From: Methanocaldococcus infernus ME
Lineage (GTDB): Archaea > AGJL01 > Methanococci > Methanococcales > Methanocaldococcaceae
DNA: 64,000 nucleotides
Assembly (NCBI RefSeq): GCF_000092305.1
Contig: NC_014122.1
Coordinates: 558,001 to 622,000, forward strand
Direction: 5' to 3'
Shown here: positions 1 to 8,670 of the stretch, in pieces
How positions within the stretch are numbered: position 1 is the first letter of the stretch
Layout: each line of letters starts with the position of its first letter
The notes under the pieces: generated by a model
Told to the model about the DNA's origin: nothing
Databases searched by the model: none
What the model saw: the letters and a program-made list of their open reading frames with translations, nothing else
Translations under genes and position numbers: made by a program

Positions 1-105
1 TGGAAGGTTATTGTCTAAGATGTAGTCTATATCTGTTATCTCTCCCTCTTTAACCATTCTTCCAACAGCTGTTTTTGGTTCCCACTCTTCTATGTTGAAC
101 CTCAT
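1..105 (-). CDS. rps5: 30S ribosomal protein S5, N-terminal part
   Basis: The first 35 codons of a minus-strand gene that runs off the left edge. The protein starts [12 protein letters not shown] and continues with [16 protein letters not shown], the typical N-terminus of archaeal uS5, a small-subunit protein at the decoding and mRNA entry site. It follows rpl18 by 11 bp, the normal spc-operon order. The ATG is preceded by a GGTGAAA ribosome binding site. Only the N-terminal arm is visible, so nothing can be said about the double-stranded RNA-binding fold. Confidence 0.93.
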   Translation of the reverse strand, partial: MRFNIEEWEPKTAVGRMVKEGEITDIDYILDNNLP

Positions 106-116
106 AGTTTCACCTT

Positions 117-704
117 TTAGAACATGCTGTCTATCTTAGCCTTTATTTCTTCAAAGTGTTCAGGTAACTTTTCAGGAGGTAAGCCCTTCTCTAAATACTT
201 TGAGAACTGTCTTCTGTATTTTTCTTCATCCTCTTCCTTTAAAAGCTCAGCATAAGCCTTTATATGCTCTCCTCTTATCCTTTCTTCACTTGGTAATATG
301 TCTTCTCCATGAGGAACCTCTAACCCAGCATCTAAGGCTCCTTTTAGTATAGCGAATAAGGCATTTCCTTTAGTAGCTCTATGTAATCCAATATCTAAAA
401 CAGCCTCTTTGTAACCCTTCTGTAAAGCCTTCTTTCCTAAGAGGTAGCCAGTTAAGTAAGCTGAGCATAAGTTTCCAGTATGTCCCTTGTAACCAAGCTT
501 TATTAACTCTCTTGAGTGGGCTGAAACTACTGTTCTATCTCCCTTCTCATCATATTCTACAATCTGAGCTATACAGTGGTTTAGTGTTCTCCTTGCCACC
601 AATCTTGGCTTTCTTGAGAGTAACAATCTTAACCTCTTTCTGTAATCTGTCTTAGCCTCTCTTCTTCTTCTGAACTTAACCCTGTAAGTTGGCCCATGTG
701 CCAT
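117..704 (-). CDS. rpl18: 50S ribosomal protein L18
   Basis: Archaeal uL18, 195 aa, which binds 5S rRNA with L5. The sequence opens [20 protein letters not shown] and carries the YRKRLRLL and HSREL segments and [16 protein letters not shown], all typical of the archaeal/eukaryal family, which is longer than bacterial L18. The C-terminal 40 residues are charged and helical. The start is set by GGTGAAAC seven bases before the ATG. It sits between rpl19e and rps5 in the spc operon. Confidence 0.97.
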   Translation of the reverse strand: MAHGPTYRVKFRRRREAKTDYRKRLRLLLSRKPRLVARRTLNHCIAQIVEYDEKGDRTVVSAHSRELIKLGYKGHTGNLCSAYLTGYLLGKKALQKGYKEAVLDIGLHRATKGNALFAILKGALDAGLEVPHGEDILPSEERIRGEHIKAYAELLKEEDEEKYRRQFSKYLEKGLPPEKLPEHFEEIKAKIDSMF

Positions 705-727
705 AAGTGTTTCACCTTAAAAATTTT

Positions 728-1177
728 TTATTGTTTTAAAAGCTCATGTTCTTTTAGGTATAAGTATAAGTGTGATCTACTTCTGAATGCTCCTCCTTTT
801 GCCATTCTGTAAAGTTTTCTATAAGTTTTTCTGTCTATCTTATTCTTCTCTTTTAACTCTTTTAATGTCTTTCTTAAAGCTCTTATTGTGTTCATCCACT
901 TCTCTTTTGGTGGAGTTCTTGCTCCCTTAGCCCCTCTCCTTGATCCTGGTCCTCTTCTTCTTCCCTTCTTTCTCTGCTCTTTCAACTTCTTAACTCTTGC
1001 TGAACTTATTCCCTTCTTTTGTAATTTTCTAATAATTCCTTTTTTTATTAAAACTCTTATGTCATCCTTACTTAAAGCAGATTTAACCTCATCTAAGTGT
1101 TCAGGGTCGATCCAAACTCTGTCAAGGCCACATTTCAATATCTCAGCAGCCATTCTTCTCTGAACTGAGACATCCAT
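728..1177 (-). CDS. rpl19e: 50S ribosomal protein L19e
   Basis: eL19, 149 aa, found only in archaea and eukaryotes. The N-terminus MDVSVQRRMAAEILKCG is the family signature. It is followed by a helix-turn-helix rRNA-binding region, a very basic KGRRRGPGSRRGAKGA stretch near residues 70-85, and a long helical tail (KTLKELKEKNKIDRKTYRKLY). Its start lies 2 bp after the rpl32e stop, so translation is probably coupled. Confidence 0.97.
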   Translation of the reverse strand: MDVSVQRRMAAEILKCGLDRVWIDPEHLDEVKSALSKDDIRVLIKKGIIRKLQKKGISSARVKKLKEQRKKGRRRGPGSRRGAKGARTPPKEKWMNTIRALRKTLKELKEKNKIDRKTYRKLYRMAKGGAFRSRSHLYLYLKEHELLKQ

Positions 1178-1179
1178 AT

Positions 1180-1590
1180 TTACTCACCCTTAGCCAACTT
1201 TAACAACTCTTCCTGTTTCTCTTCAGAGATGTTTAATATTCTTATTCCCAACTCTTTTGCTCTCTTTATAATTTCAATTTTCTTCCTCTTCCCAACTGTT
1301 GAGGCTATTCTTGCTCCCTGTGTTTTTGGGTCTAACTTCTCTAACTCTTTAACGTTGTGAACTAACACATCCTCTAAACCAGATGGGTGGAGATATCTAA
1401 CAGCCTTAGGCATTCTGTAACCTATCTCAACAACTGGAGGCTTTTCCTTCCACTTTAATCTCATCTTACTGTGTCTTCCCTTAGGTCTTCTCCACTTCTC
1501 TCCTAACCTCTTATGCCTATGGGCTTCTTGCCTTATAAAGTCAGGCTTTTTCATTTTCATTTTAAATTTTAGTCTTAATAGTCTGTCCAT
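1180..1590 (-). CDS. rpl32e: 50S ribosomal protein L32e
   Basis: eL32, 136 aa. The basic N-terminal part ends in [31 protein letters not shown], the conserved family motif, and is followed by [23 protein letters not shown]. An AGGTGAGG ribosome binding site precedes the ATG. The N-terminal extension before KKPDF is short and lysine-rich, as in other methanogens. It lies between rpl6 and rpl19e. Confidence 0.96.
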   Translation of the reverse strand: MDRLLRLKFKMKMKKPDFIRQEAHRHKRLGEKWRRPKGRHSKMRLKWKEKPPVVEIGYRMPKAVRYLHPSGLEDVLVHNVKELEKLDPKTQGARIASTVGKRKKIEIIKRAKELGIRILNISEEKQEELLKLAKGE

Positions 1591-1602
1591 AAAATCCTCA
1601 CC

Positions 1603-2154
1603 TTAAATAGCTTTTCCAGCTTTCTCCACTATATAAATTCCATCCTGGAAGACTCTTGGGTCTCTATCCTTAATCTTTGTAGCCTGCTCTATGTTAGCAG
1701 CTGTTTGTCCAACCTTCTCTTTATCTATTCCAGTGACTATAACATCTTCTCCCTGAACTTTAACAGTAACCCCTTCCAAGATCTTAGCCTTCCTTGGGTG
1801 TTTCTCTCCTAAGAAGTTCTCTATGATAACTTCATCTCCTTTAACATAAACCTTCATTGGGAAGTGAGCATATCTTATCTTTAACTTGTATGTGAAGCCT
1901 TCAGTAACTCCCTTGATCATGTTATTTATATGTGCTCTAATGGTTCCAATCATAGCCTTATCCTTCTTTTTTGGGTAGTGACAATAGATGACAATCTCAT
2001 TATCTTCCTTCTTTATCTTTACATTTGGATGCTCAAATCTTCTTCTTAACTCCTTGTTTCCACTCTTAACTAAAACTTCATTTTCTCCAACAATATCTAT
2101 TTGAACATTCTCAGGAATCTTTATTCTCTCTTCCAAGTATGCTGCAATTGGCAT
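1603..2154 (-). CDS. rpl6: 50S ribosomal protein L6
   Basis: uL6, 183 aa, with two repeated RNA-binding domains near the factor-binding site of the large subunit. Visible signs are [20 protein letters not shown] at the start, [20 protein letters not shown] around residue 70 and [30 protein letters not shown] at the end. The start follows GGTGAAAC. The length is normal for archaea. Confidence 0.97.
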   Translation of the reverse strand: MPIAAYLEERIKIPENVQIDIVGENEVLVKSGNKELRRRFEHPNVKIKKEDNEIVIYCHYPKKKDKAMIGTIRAHINNMIKGVTEGFTYKLKIRYAHFPMKVYVKGDEVIIENFLGEKHPRKAKILEGVTVKVQGEDVIVTGIDKEKVGQTAANIEQATKIKDRDPRVFQDGIYIVEKAGKAI

Positions 2155-2177
2155 AAGTGTTTCACCTCACTATAAAT

Positions 2178-2570
2178 TTAGAAGACATAAGCTAATAGCC
2201 TACCTCCTAAGCCTCTCTTTTTAGCCTCTTCATGACTCATAACTCCTTCAGTGGTTGAAACTATCAATATTCCGAAGTCCCTTGCTGGTAAGTATCTCTT
2301 CTCAAATTTCTCATAACCTAACTTCTTAACTGGGAACCTTGGCTTTATAGCTCCACACTTGTTTATCTTCCCTATTAACTCAACCTTGTAAATTCCTCCT
2401 CTCCCATCTTCAATATATTCAAATTCCCCTATGTATCCATTATCTTGCATAACCTTTAAGACCCTTCCAATTAGCTTAGATGCTGGCTTTATATAGACAA
2501 CCTTTTTTCCAACTCTCTCACAGTTGGATATGTGGTTTAGAGCATTAGCTAATGGATCCATTAAACTCAT
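2178..2570 (-). CDS. rps8: 30S ribosomal protein S8
   Basis: uS8, 130 aa. It begins [16 protein letters not shown] and ends [15 protein letters not shown] with the conserved [12 protein letters not shown] segment, the 16S rRNA central-domain binding surface. A longer frame opening at a GTG (2579) is possible, but that GTG is part of the GGTGAG ribosome binding site four bases before the ATG used here, so the shorter protein is preferred. Confidence 0.96.
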   Translation of the reverse strand: MSLMDPLANALNHISNCERVGKKVVYIKPASKLIGRVLKVMQDNGYIGEFEYIEDGRGGIYKVELIGKINKCGAIKPRFPVKKLGYEKFEKRYLPARDFGILIVSTTEGVMSHEEAKKRGLGGRLLAYVF

Positions 2571-2603
2571 GTTTCTCACCCTAAATAATTAATCTCAAAA
2601 TTT

Positions 2604-2765
2604 TTAGTGGAGTTTTTTAAATCCTAATTTTTGGGCTATCTCTCTAAAGCATTGTCTACATAAGTTTAGTCCATACTTTCTTATTAATCCAAATCCAACA
2701 TGCCCACATCTCTCACAAGGTCTAACTCCATAACCATATTTCTTTTTGTATGGCTTCTTTGCCAT
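2604..2765 (-). CDS. rps14: 30S ribosomal protein S14 (zinc-binding type)
   Basis: A 53-aa protein starting [20 protein letters not shown] and ending [13 protein letters not shown]. It is uS14 of the archaeal S14/S29e kind, with a CxxC...CxxC zinc site (CERC at about residue 17 and CRQC at about residue 37). It fills the gap between rpl5 and rps8, its normal place in the spc operon. A GGTGAGAGG ribosome binding site precedes the ATG. Confidence 0.96.
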   Translation of the reverse strand: MAKKPYKKKYGYGVRPCERCGHVGFGLIRKYGLNLCRQCFREIAQKLGFKKLH

Positions 2766-2778
2766 CCTCTCACCTCAT

Positions 2779-3333
2779 TTATTCTTCTAATACTCTCTCT
2801 ACTTTAATTCCAAAGGTTTTTTCTATAAATTGAATAGCCTCTTCTCTTGTCAATCTGTGTTTTCTTGGAACCTTACTTCTACATCTTTTCCTTCTCATAA
2901 CCCTAAATCCTGGTCTCTCTAAGGTGACACAGACATCCATCCCATAAACTCCAATCATTGGATCATACTTTTGCCCAGGAAAGTCTATATGCTCATGAAT
3001 ACCAAATGAGAAGTTTCCATATTCATCAAATGAGAAGTCATATAAAGTCTTCCCTTCCTTTTGGAAAGCTTCAAATGCTTTCTTTAAAAATTCTTCAGCT
3101 TTCTTTCCTCTTAAGGTAACCTTTAAACCAATAGGTAACTTTTTTCTAATTCCAAAGCTTGGGTTTGTTTGCTTAGCCCTTGTCCTTATAGGCTTTTGTC
3201 CAGTCAATTCCTCTATAACCTTCTCTCCCTTGGTTAGCCTATCTCCACTCTCTCCAATTCCAAAATTTACAACAACCTTACCAATCTTAGGCCTTAACAT
3301 TGGGTTTTTATTCCATAACTCTTCATAGTCCAT
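2779..3333 (-). CDS. rpl5: 50S ribosomal protein L5
   Basis: uL5, 184 aa, which binds 5S rRNA and touches the P-site tRNA. Conserved stretches include KIGKVVVNFGIGESGDRL, GQKPIRTRAKQTNPSFGIRK and GIHEHIDFPGQKYDPMIGVYGMDV. The ATG follows GGTGAAGAAAC. Length and position between rps4e and rps14 are typical. Confidence 0.97.
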   Translation of the reverse strand: MDYEELWNKNPMLRPKIGKVVVNFGIGESGDRLTKGEKVIEELTGQKPIRTRAKQTNPSFGIRKKLPIGLKVTLRGKKAEEFLKKAFEAFQKEGKTLYDFSFDEYGNFSFGIHEHIDFPGQKYDPMIGVYGMDVCVTLERPGFRVMRRKRCRSKVPRKHRLTREEAIQFIEKTFGIKVERVLEE

Positions 3334-3344
3334 GTTTCTTCACC

Positions 3345-4082
3345 TTAGTACAATTTAATAACTGGTTTTTCATCCCCAATAACAAAGACATAATCTTTAA
3401 CTGTCTTAAATTTCTCTCCATCTGGAGTTTCAAGGGTTACAACTGTTTTATGTAATGGCTTTTTTTCAATATCTACAATCTTAGCTATCTCTCCAACGTG
3501 TTTTCCTCCAGTAATGTAGGCTAATTTACCAACTTCAAATGGAATATGATCCTTAATCTCTTGGTCAGGAATGCTTATTAGTAAGGTGTCTCCAGTTTTG
3601 TAAACATCTTCCTCTGCCTTGGTTGGGTCTGAAACTTTAATTATAATGTTTCTTCCATCATGTAGGTTCAACTGTATATGTCCTCCCTTAACAACAGTCT
3701 TGTTTTTTATTTTACATAACTTAACATCTGGATTTTCTGTTGGATATAACTTAACTCTTCCCTTTCTGTCAAATAAAACTCTATAGTTCTCATTAGCCTC
3801 TGGTAAGGAAACAACATCCATAAATCCAACTGGTAACTTCTCTTCCTTTCTAACTCTTCCATCAACTAAAATCTTACCCATCTTTATTATCTTCTTAGCT
3901 TCCTTTCTGTTGTCAGCATACTTTAGAACATCCCTAACTATTAAGAGTAGTGGTAAAGATTCACTCATTGGGTGAGCTCCTGGGAGAGGTCTGACAGTAA
4001 ATTTATGGGTTTTTCTTGGCAATTCCCACCTAACTGGAGCAGCCAACCTTTTCAAGTGTCTTTTTGGTCCTTTTCTACCCAT
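3345..4082 (-). CDS. rps4e: 30S ribosomal protein S4e
   Basis: eS4, 245 aa, archaeal/eukaryal only. It begins MGRKGPKRHLKRLAAPVRW. An S4-type RNA-binding region covers about residues 42-105 (LLLIVRDVLKYADNRKEAKK, then KILVDGRVRKEEKLPVGFMDV). A C-terminal KOW-like segment has GGKHVGEIAKIVDI. The GGTGGAATAAG ribosome binding site overlaps the end of rpl24, so the two are translated in tandem. Confidence 0.97.
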   Translation of the reverse strand: MGRKGPKRHLKRLAAPVRWELPRKTHKFTVRPLPGAHPMSESLPLLLIVRDVLKYADNRKEAKKIIKMGKILVDGRVRKEEKLPVGFMDVVSLPEANENYRVLFDRKGRVKLYPTENPDVKLCKIKNKTVVKGGHIQLNLHDGRNIIIKVSDPTKAEEDVYKTGDTLLISIPDQEIKDHIPFEVGKLAYITGGKHVGEIAKIVDIEKKPLHKTVVTLETPDGEKFKTVKDYVFVIGDEKPVIKLY

Positions 4083-4083
4083 C

Positions 4084-4449
4084 TTATTCCACCTTCTTTA
4101 TATTTTTGAATCTTCTTTCATCCTTATCATAGAGCTTTATGATCATAACATTTGATGGATGTATTGGATATGGAACCTCTTTTCCATCAGCTTTTCTATT
4201 GTAAGCTCCTTTTACATAAATTCTGTATCTCTTTAGATCTACCTTTGTAACCTCTCCTTCTAAGCCTTTAAAGTCTCCTCTCATTATTCTAACAACATCT
4301 CCCTTTCTAACAGGAATAGCATTTTTTCCTAACTTCTCCTTCAACTCCTTTGAGAGCATTGCACTCATAACCTTCCTTCTTAGGTGTAAAGGAGCATTGT
4401 ATAAAGCTTTTCTCTGTTTTCTTGGTTGCTTAGAGTTTGTGAAACTCAT
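4084..4449 (-). CDS. rpl24: 50S ribosomal protein L24
   Basis: uL24, 121 aa, an assembly-initiating protein with a KOW motif ([21 protein letters not shown] at residues 47-67). The archaeal N-terminus [21 protein letters not shown] is clear. The GGTGAT site five bases before the ATG fixes the start. Confidence 0.97.
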   Translation of the reverse strand: MSFTNSKQPRKQRKALYNAPLHLRRKVMSAMLSKELKEKLGKNAIPVRKGDVVRIMRGDFKGLEGEVTKVDLKRYRIYVKGAYNRKADGKEVPYPIHPSNVMIIKLYDKDERRFKNIKKVE

Positions 4450-4460
4450 TTTAAATCACC

Positions 4461-4859
4461 TTATACTATTATCTTAGCTATTCTTGCAATCCCTGGCCAT
4501 CTCTCAGCAGCTTCCTTAGCAACTGGCCCTTTAATATCTGATCCCTTTGGGTTTCCATCTGGGGTTACAATGACAACAGCATTGTCATAGAACTTAACCC
4601 TTGTTCCATCAGGCCTTCTTATCTCCTTTCTTTGCCTTATCACAATTGCAGGAAGCACTTGTTTCCTCATCTCAGGAGTTCCTTTTTTAACAGTGACAAT
4701 AACCATATCTCCTACTCCAGCACTTGGTAATCTTCTTGAAACTCCCTTATAGTTCTTCACAGCAATAATTTGAACCTCTTTAGCTCCAGTGTTGTCTGCA
4801 CAGACACATCTTGCTCCTACAGGTAAGCCTCTTACTGGTTTTGAAGCTATAGCTTTCAT
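4461..4859 (-). CDS. rpl14: 50S ribosomal protein L14
   Basis: uL14, 132 aa, at the subunit interface. It shows the family motif [17 protein letters not shown] and, further on, [18 protein letters not shown] and [16 protein letters not shown]. It follows rps17 by 12 bp and is preceded by GGTGAAAGAG. Confidence 0.97.
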   Translation of the reverse strand: MKAIASKPVRGLPVGARCVCADNTGAKEVQIIAVKNYKGVSRRLPSAGVGDMVIVTVKKGTPEMRKQVLPAIVIRQRKEIRRPDGTRVKFYDNAVVIVTPDGNPKGSDIKGPVAKEAAERWPGIARIAKIIV

Positions 4860-4871
4860 TCTCTTTCACCT

Positions 4872-5231
4872 TTATTCTTCTCCTTTTACCTCATCAATTC
4901 TTCCTAACTTCTCAATAACTACAAATCTCTTTGTTTTACTTATTGGCCTACATTCCATAACTCTAACAATATCTCCAGCTCTTGCATGTATGCATGGAGG
5001 ATTATGAGCAGCTAACTTGGAAGTTCTTCTTTCATATCTCTCATACTTCTTTATGTACTTGATAATCTCTCTCTTTATGATGACTGTTTTACTTGGTTTG
5101 TCACTAACTACAACTCCTACAAAGCTCTGACCTCTAACTGGAAGATTTCCATGGAACGGGCAATTTTTATCATCACATTCAACTTCAGGAACCTTTACTC
5201 CTGGGACACCAATGTTTTTGGCATTGCTCAT
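4872..5231 (-). CDS. rps17: 30S ribosomal protein S17
   Basis: uS17, 119 aa, with the OB-fold region [23 protein letters not shown] and the [21 protein letters not shown] segment. Archaeal forms carry the N-terminal extension seen here ([23 protein letters not shown]), which contributes two cysteines and a histidine. Its own TATA box appears to lie upstream of it (see the promoter at 5281). Confidence 0.97.
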   Translation of the reverse strand: MSNAKNIGVPGVKVPEVECDDKNCPFHGNLPVRGQSFVGVVVSDKPSKTVIIKREIIKYIKKYERYERRTSKLAAHNPPCIHARAGDIVRVMECRPISKTKRFVVIEKLGRIDEVKGEE

Positions 5232-5280
5232 AACTCTTTCACCTTTTAGAAATTTTTCTTAGTAAAAACTTAGGAAGTGA

Positions 5281-5289
5281 TATATAAAT
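5281..5289 (-). promoter_or_regulatory. TATA box in front of rps17
   Basis: The minus strand reads AATTTATATA here, about 50 bases upstream of the rps17 ATG. A transcript would start near 5255 and include the GGTGAAA ribosome binding site. The 59-bp gap between rnp1 and rps17 also suggests that the long ribosomal run has an internal promoter. TATA-like strings are common in AT-rich DNA. Confidence 0.45.
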
Positions 5290-5290
5290 T

Positions 5291-5575
5291 TTAGTAAGGG
5301 TAGAGTGGCTTAATCTTCTTTTTAAGCCTCTCTTCAGGTCTTCCAATTAAAAGCCTACCATCAACCTTAACCTTACAGTTGTCAAGGTGGAATAAGAAGA
5401 CAGCAAGAGCCTTAGGGATCTTAACTACTTTCTTCTCAGTTTCTATGAAAAGCATGTTTCTTGTTTCATCAACAACTCTTCCCTTAATTCCAACAAGAGA
5501 CTTGTTTGGAGATGATACTATCTCAACTTTTAAACCTATAAGCTCATGTCTCAAAATGTTGTGAGGAGTAATCAT
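5291..5575 (-). CDS. rnp1: RNase P protein component 1 (Rpp29/Pop4 family)
   Basis: A 94-aa protein with the Rpp29 Sm-like barrel: ILRHELIGLKVEIVSSPNKSLVGIKGRVVDETRNMLFI, then a basic C-terminus. It binds RNase P RNA with Rpp21 to process tRNA 5' ends. Its place between rps17 and eIF1 in the ribosomal operon is conserved in methanococci. The GC-rich hairpin at 5593-5630 ends 17 bases upstream of the ATG. This genome also encodes the protein-only HARP (28647-29315). Confidence 0.95.
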   Translation of the reverse strand: MITPHNILRHELIGLKVEIVSSPNKSLVGIKGRVVDETRNMLFIETEKKVVKIPKALAVFLFHLDNCKVKVDGRLLIGRPEERLKKKIKPLYPY

Positions 5576-5592
5576 AGTTCCATCTTTTCATT

Positions 5593-5630
5593 GGGAGTAG
5601 GGTGTGCCCTAAAAAGGGCATCCTACTCCC
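5593..5630 (-). promoter_or_regulatory. GC-rich RNA hairpin in the rnp1 5' leader
   Basis: An inverted repeat with outer arms GGGAGTAGG and CCTACTCCC (9 bp), a small GTG/T internal loop, inner arms TGCCC and GGGCA, and a six-base loop TAAAAA. In AT-rich DNA such a GC-rich stem points to a stable RNA structure. It lies between the T-rich end of eIF1 and the rnp1 ATG. It may be a translational control element for rnp1, a processing site, or a terminator followed by a new start; the sequence alone does not decide. Confidence 0.7.
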
Positions 5631-5664
5631 TTAGCATTTTAGGTAAGAAAAAGAAAAAAATAAG

Positions 5665-5973
5665 TTATCTAACTTCTATAGCATCTTCAGAGAAGCCCAT
5701 ATCAACTAAGAGTTTAACAACTTTTTTCCTCTGGTCTCCTTGGAGCTCTATAGTGTTATCCTTAACTGTTCCTCCACAGGCACACTTATCCTTAAGTTTC
5801 TTAGCCAACTCTTTTAAGTCTATAGCACTCTTATCAAAGCCCTCAATTATGGTCATTAGCTTACCAAATCTTCTCTTTGTGACATATATTTTAATTTTTT
5901 GTTCTTCCTTTGCAATTTCCTCACAAACACATAACTCCTTTGGTAAGCCACATTTTGGGCAGATCTCTGGCAT
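5665..5973 (-). CDS. Translation initiation factor 1 (SUI1/eIF1 family)
   Basis: aIF1, 102 aa. A zinc-knuckle-like N-terminus ([19 protein letters not shown]) is followed by the SUI1 fold ([52 protein letters not shown]). It helps start-codon selection on the small subunit. The ATG at 5973 is preceded by GAGGTG; an upstream in-frame TTG (5985) lies on that site and is rejected. It is followed by a T-rich tract at 5640-5664 on the transcribed strand. Confidence 0.95.
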   Translation of the reverse strand: MPEICPKCGLPKELCVCEEIAKEEQKIKIYVTKRRFGKLMTIIEGFDKSAIDLKELAKKLKDKCACGGTVKDNTIELQGDQRKKVVKLLVDMGFSEDAIEVR

Positions 5974-6014
5974 GATACACCTCAACAGTTTATTAGGTTT
6001 TTCTATTATTTAAT

Positions 6015-6233
6015 TTATTGGTTGGTATTTAAATTTTTCTTTCTTTCATTTAAGATTGTTAATATTCTTGCTATTGTTCTCCTTATCTCTCTCATCCTTC
6101 CAGGATTTAAAGGAACTCCAGCAGTCATTTTATGGGCTCTCTCTTTTAAGAGTTCTCTTTTTAAATCCACTAATTTCTTTTTTAAGTCTTCATCTGACAT
6201 GTTTCTTAGCTCACTCTTTCTTATGATAGCCAT
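6015..6233 (-). CDS. rpl29: 50S ribosomal protein L29
   Basis: uL29, 72 aa, a helical hairpin near the exit tunnel. It begins MAIIRKSELRNMSDEDLKKKLVDLKREL and carries the conserved NPGRMREIRRTIARILTILNER. The ATG directly follows the rps3 stop codon. Confidence 0.96.
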   Translation of the reverse strand: MAIIRKSELRNMSDEDLKKKLVDLKRELLKERAHKMTAGVPLNPGRMREIRRTIARILTILNERKKNLNTNQ

Positions 6234-6869
6234 TTACTCCTCACCTTCTTCTATACTCTCTTCCTTAACTTCCATATCCTTCTCTTTAATAACTATCTCA
6301 TCTGGTAGTAAGACATCTGGTCTCATAATTTTAACTGTAACTCCTATAACCCCTGGCTTTGTTAAGGCTATAGCTCTTCCCTTATCTACAAGATCCTCAG
6401 CAGGCTCTCCACAGTGTTTCATGTATCCAGCCATAAACTTCTCAGTTCTTGCTCTTTCCCCTGTTAGCTTTCCAGAGATGATAACAACAACTCCTTTAGC
6501 TCCAGCATTCATAACTCTTCTTACTGCTGTGTGTCCAACTCTTCTGAAGTGCATTCCTCTTTCTAAGGCTCTTGCTATCTTCTCAGCAACAACCTGAGCA
6601 TCTAAGTCTGGATTCTCAACAGGCTTAACATCTATTTGAGGTCTATCTAACTTAAACTCTTTAGCTAAGATTTCAGTTAGTTCCTTTATTCTACTTCCTC
6701 TTCTACCTATAACAAATCCTGGCCTTTCAGCATAGATTGTTACCTTAGTCCCTATAGGTGTTTTCTTTATCTCACAGTGGCTATAACCAGCTTTAAATAA
6801 CTCCTTTTTAAAGAACTCATCAATTAAAACTTTTTTGACATTCTCTTTTATAAAGATCCTCTCTATCAT
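6234..6869 (-). CDS. rps3: 30S ribosomal protein S3
   Basis: uS3, 211 aa, at the mRNA entry channel. The KH domain is visible at about residues 45-75 ([21 protein letters not shown]). A C-terminal domain with [20 protein letters not shown] and an acidic tail follow. The start overlaps the rpl22 stop by ATGA, so translation is coupled. Confidence 0.97.
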   Translation of the reverse strand: MIERIFIKENVKKVLIDEFFKKELFKAGYSHCEIKKTPIGTKVTIYAERPGFVIGRRGSRIKELTEILAKEFKLDRPQIDVKPVENPDLDAQVVAEKIARALERGMHFRRVGHTAVRRVMNAGAKGVVVIISGKLTGERARTEKFMAGYMKHCGEPAEDLVDKGRAIALTKPGVIGVTVKIMRPDVLLPDEIVIKEKDMEVKEESIEEGEE

Positions 6870-7333
6870 TGCTCATCCACCTCTTTTAAAATAACTTGAA
6901 TATGGACTGTTTCATAGAACTTTGGAGTAGCCCTTCCAAAGGCTCTTGGCATGTATCTCTTTAAAGTTATTCCCTTGTTTGCTGAGATATGTAAGATCTT
7001 TAATTTATTGACATCTAACCCCTTGTATTCAGCATTGGCCTTAGCATTCTCTAAGACTTTTAAAATATAGCTTGCAGCCTTAACAGGATATCTTCCAGCA
7101 GGCCATCCTAACTTACCCTTCCTATGTCCAACTTTCTTACAGTGTCTTCTAAATAGAACTGGTCTTTTCATCTCTATAACATCTTTTAAGAACTGTATGG
7201 CTTTATCTAATGGCTTTCCACTTAACTCTTTACAGATCTCTCTTGCATGTTTCCTTGAGATTGGTAAATTTCTTCCCATGGCCTTAGCAACTTTTTCATC
7301 ATCTACCTTAACCTTATACTTCAACTTCCCCAT
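6866..7333 (-). CDS. rpl22: 50S ribosomal protein L22
   Basis: uL22, 155 aa, which lines the peptide exit tunnel. Signature stretches are [57 protein letters not shown] and [27 protein letters not shown] four bases before the ATG fixes the start. The rest of the S10 cluster (S19, L2, L23, L4, L3) is not next to it; EF-1beta and mfnE come first instead, as in M. jannaschii. Confidence 0.97.
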   Translation of the reverse strand: MGKLKYKVKVDDEKVAKAMGRNLPISRKHAREICKELSGKPLDKAIQFLKDVIEMKRPVLFRRHCKKVGHRKGKLGWPAGRYPVKAASYILKVLENAKANAEYKGLDVNKLKILHISANKGITLKRYMPRAFGRATPKFYETVHIQVILKEVDEQ

Positions 7334-7348
7334 GTTTCTCCACCTTTT

Positions 7349-7618
7349 TTATGCTAATGAAACTTCAACTGTTTCAACACTCTCTACATCATCTATTTTA
7401 GATAAAGCTTGCTCAATTGGCTCAGTTCCTCCCTCTCTCTCCTCCATCTCAATGACAGCATAGACAGTGTATAAACCAAAGGCTAAGGGTTCATCAAATA
7501 ATCCTCTAACTTTAACATCCTGCTCTTCTAAAACCTTTTTAACCTTCTCTTTTAACTCTTCCTTGTTAACCTCTGGACTTGTTGGCATAATTTTTAATTT
7601 AACTAAGACACTTGCCAT
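7349..7618 (-). CDS. Elongation factor 1-beta (aEF-1beta)
   Basis: An 89-aa protein of the archaeal EF-1B guanine-exchange family, which recharges aEF-1A with GTP. Typical features are the start MASVLVKLKIMPTSPEVNKEELKEKV, the DEPLAFGLYTVYAVIEMEE core and the ending DDVESVETVEVSLA. It is compact compared with the eukaryotic protein, as in all archaea. It precedes rpl22 by 15 bp. Confidence 0.94.
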   Translation of the reverse strand: MASVLVKLKIMPTSPEVNKEELKEKVKKVLEEQDVKVRGLFDEPLAFGLYTVYAVIEMEEREGGTEPIEQALSKIDDVESVETVEVSLA

Positions 7619-7639
7619 TTCTTTCCCCTCTTCTCTTTT

Positions 7640-7807
7640 TTATGGTCCTTCAAACCCACACTTTGGACACTTGTATCTGTTTCCTAACTTTCTACACTTT
7701 TCACATCTAACTATTTCATACTCTCCACACTTTGGACATAGAAATCTTGTAGCTCTCTCCCTTGGAGCAATTTCAGCATTACAGCTTATACAGATATATT
7801 TAGCCAA
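7640..7807 (-). CDS. Small zinc-ribbon protein (HVO_2753-like)
   Basis: A 55-aa protein with four metal-binding pairs: CISC, CPKC, CEKC and CPKC, enough for two zinc ribbons. It matches the small archaeal zinc-finger proteins typified by HVO_2753 and lies beside EF-1beta, a conserved link with translation genes. The start is a TTG after AGGTGAGATC; no ATG lies near. Function unknown; a nucleic-acid or ribosome-linked role is inferred from context only. Confidence 0.85.
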   Translation of the reverse strand: MAKYICISCNAEIAPRERATRFLCPKCGEYEIVRCEKCRKLGNRYKCPKCGFEGP

Positions 7808-7811
7808 GATC

Positions 7812-8432
7812 TCACCTACTAACTATTTTTGTGCAGATTGTGTTTTCCCCCTTGATTAGCTTAACAACTCTCTCAGGATATAAACCATTAACAACATAAG
7901 CAGTCATATTAAATTTTTGTAAAAGAGATGGAAAAGCCATATCTACTGAAGTCAAACCTTCTATCTCATTAGCATTAATGATATTTAATAGTTTCCCTTC
8001 CCTATAAATCCCATCTACATCAGTCACAATAATAATTTCCTTTAAATTTAAAAGCCTTCCTACATATAAACTTAGAGAGTCTGAAGTAACATTCCAGGAG
8101 TGCTCAGCTAAGTCTGTTGAGAGTAAAAGAGTGCTTGGTAGTAAGATAGCTACTCCAACTTTATCTATCTCCCTCTTTATGTCAAAAAGGGTTTTGTAAG
8201 TCTTTATATTCCCAACTTCTCCATAGATTTCTCCAACTAAGTCCATGCACTCAATAGCTAACTTATGTGAAACTGAAGGATCTAAATTGTAGGTTTTATC
8301 AACCTTCCTTACAACATTGGCAAACTCTCCTCCACCTGGCACAATAATAATTTTTTCTCCACATTCTTTTAAAGCCTTCAGTAAGGGCTTAGCCCTATAT
8401 AATAAAGAACCTCCAATCTTAACCAACTTCAT
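7812..8432 (-). CDS. mfnE: [5-(aminomethyl)furan-3-yl]methyl phosphate kinase, MfnE
   Basis: A 206-aa amino-acid-kinase family protein. The N-terminus [17 protein letters not shown] and the nucleotide loop [15 protein letters not shown] are clear, as is [11 protein letters not shown] in the middle. The M. jannaschii counterpart in the same neighbourhood phosphorylates 5-(aminomethyl)-3-furanmethanol phosphate in methanofuran synthesis. The ATG at 8432 overlaps the hypC stop (ATGA) and follows GTGGAG, so the longer frame opening at 8465 is rejected. Confidence 0.9.
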   Translation of the reverse strand: MKLVKIGGSLLYRAKPLLKALKECGEKIIIVPGGGEFANVVRKVDKTYNLDPSVSHKLAIECMDLVGEIYGEVGNIKTYKTLFDIKREIDKVGVAILLPSTLLLSTDLAEHSWNVTSDSLSLYVGRLLNLKEIIIVTDVDGIYREGKLLNIINANEIEGLTSVDMAFPSLLQKFNMTAYVVNGLYPERVVKLIKGENTICTKIVSR

Positions 8433-8668
8433 AGAACTCCACTTTTCTTTAACAGCTCTTCCCAAAGCTCTAAGCTTTCCTTAGCCTCTTTTTCAGGAAG
8501 TACTTCAATGGCATAGCCAGCATGTATTAAGATGTAGTCTCCAACTTTAACATTCTCTAACAGTGAGAGATTAGCCTTTTGCCTAACTCCTTTATACTCA
8601 GCAATGGCAAACTTAACTCCATTCTCTTCAATGATTTCTATAACTTTACATGGAATTGCTAAGCACAT
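8429..8668 (-). CDS. hypC: Hydrogenase maturation factor HypC
   Basis: A 79-aa HypC/HupF protein beginning [12 protein letters not shown]. Cys2, exposed after Met removal, binds the Fe(CN)2CO unit during NiFe-hydrogenase assembly. [20 protein letters not shown] is the conserved rest of the OB fold. The start is placed at this Met because the family N-terminus demands it; a longer frame adds 11 residues that overlap the upstream gene. It begins 2 bp after the stop of the proton-channel subunit. Confidence 0.95.
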   Translation of the reverse strand: MCLAIPCKVIEIIEENGVKFAIAEYKGVRQKANLSLLENVKVGDYILIHAGYAIEVLPEKEAKESLELWEELLKKSGVL

Positions 8669-8670
8669 GG

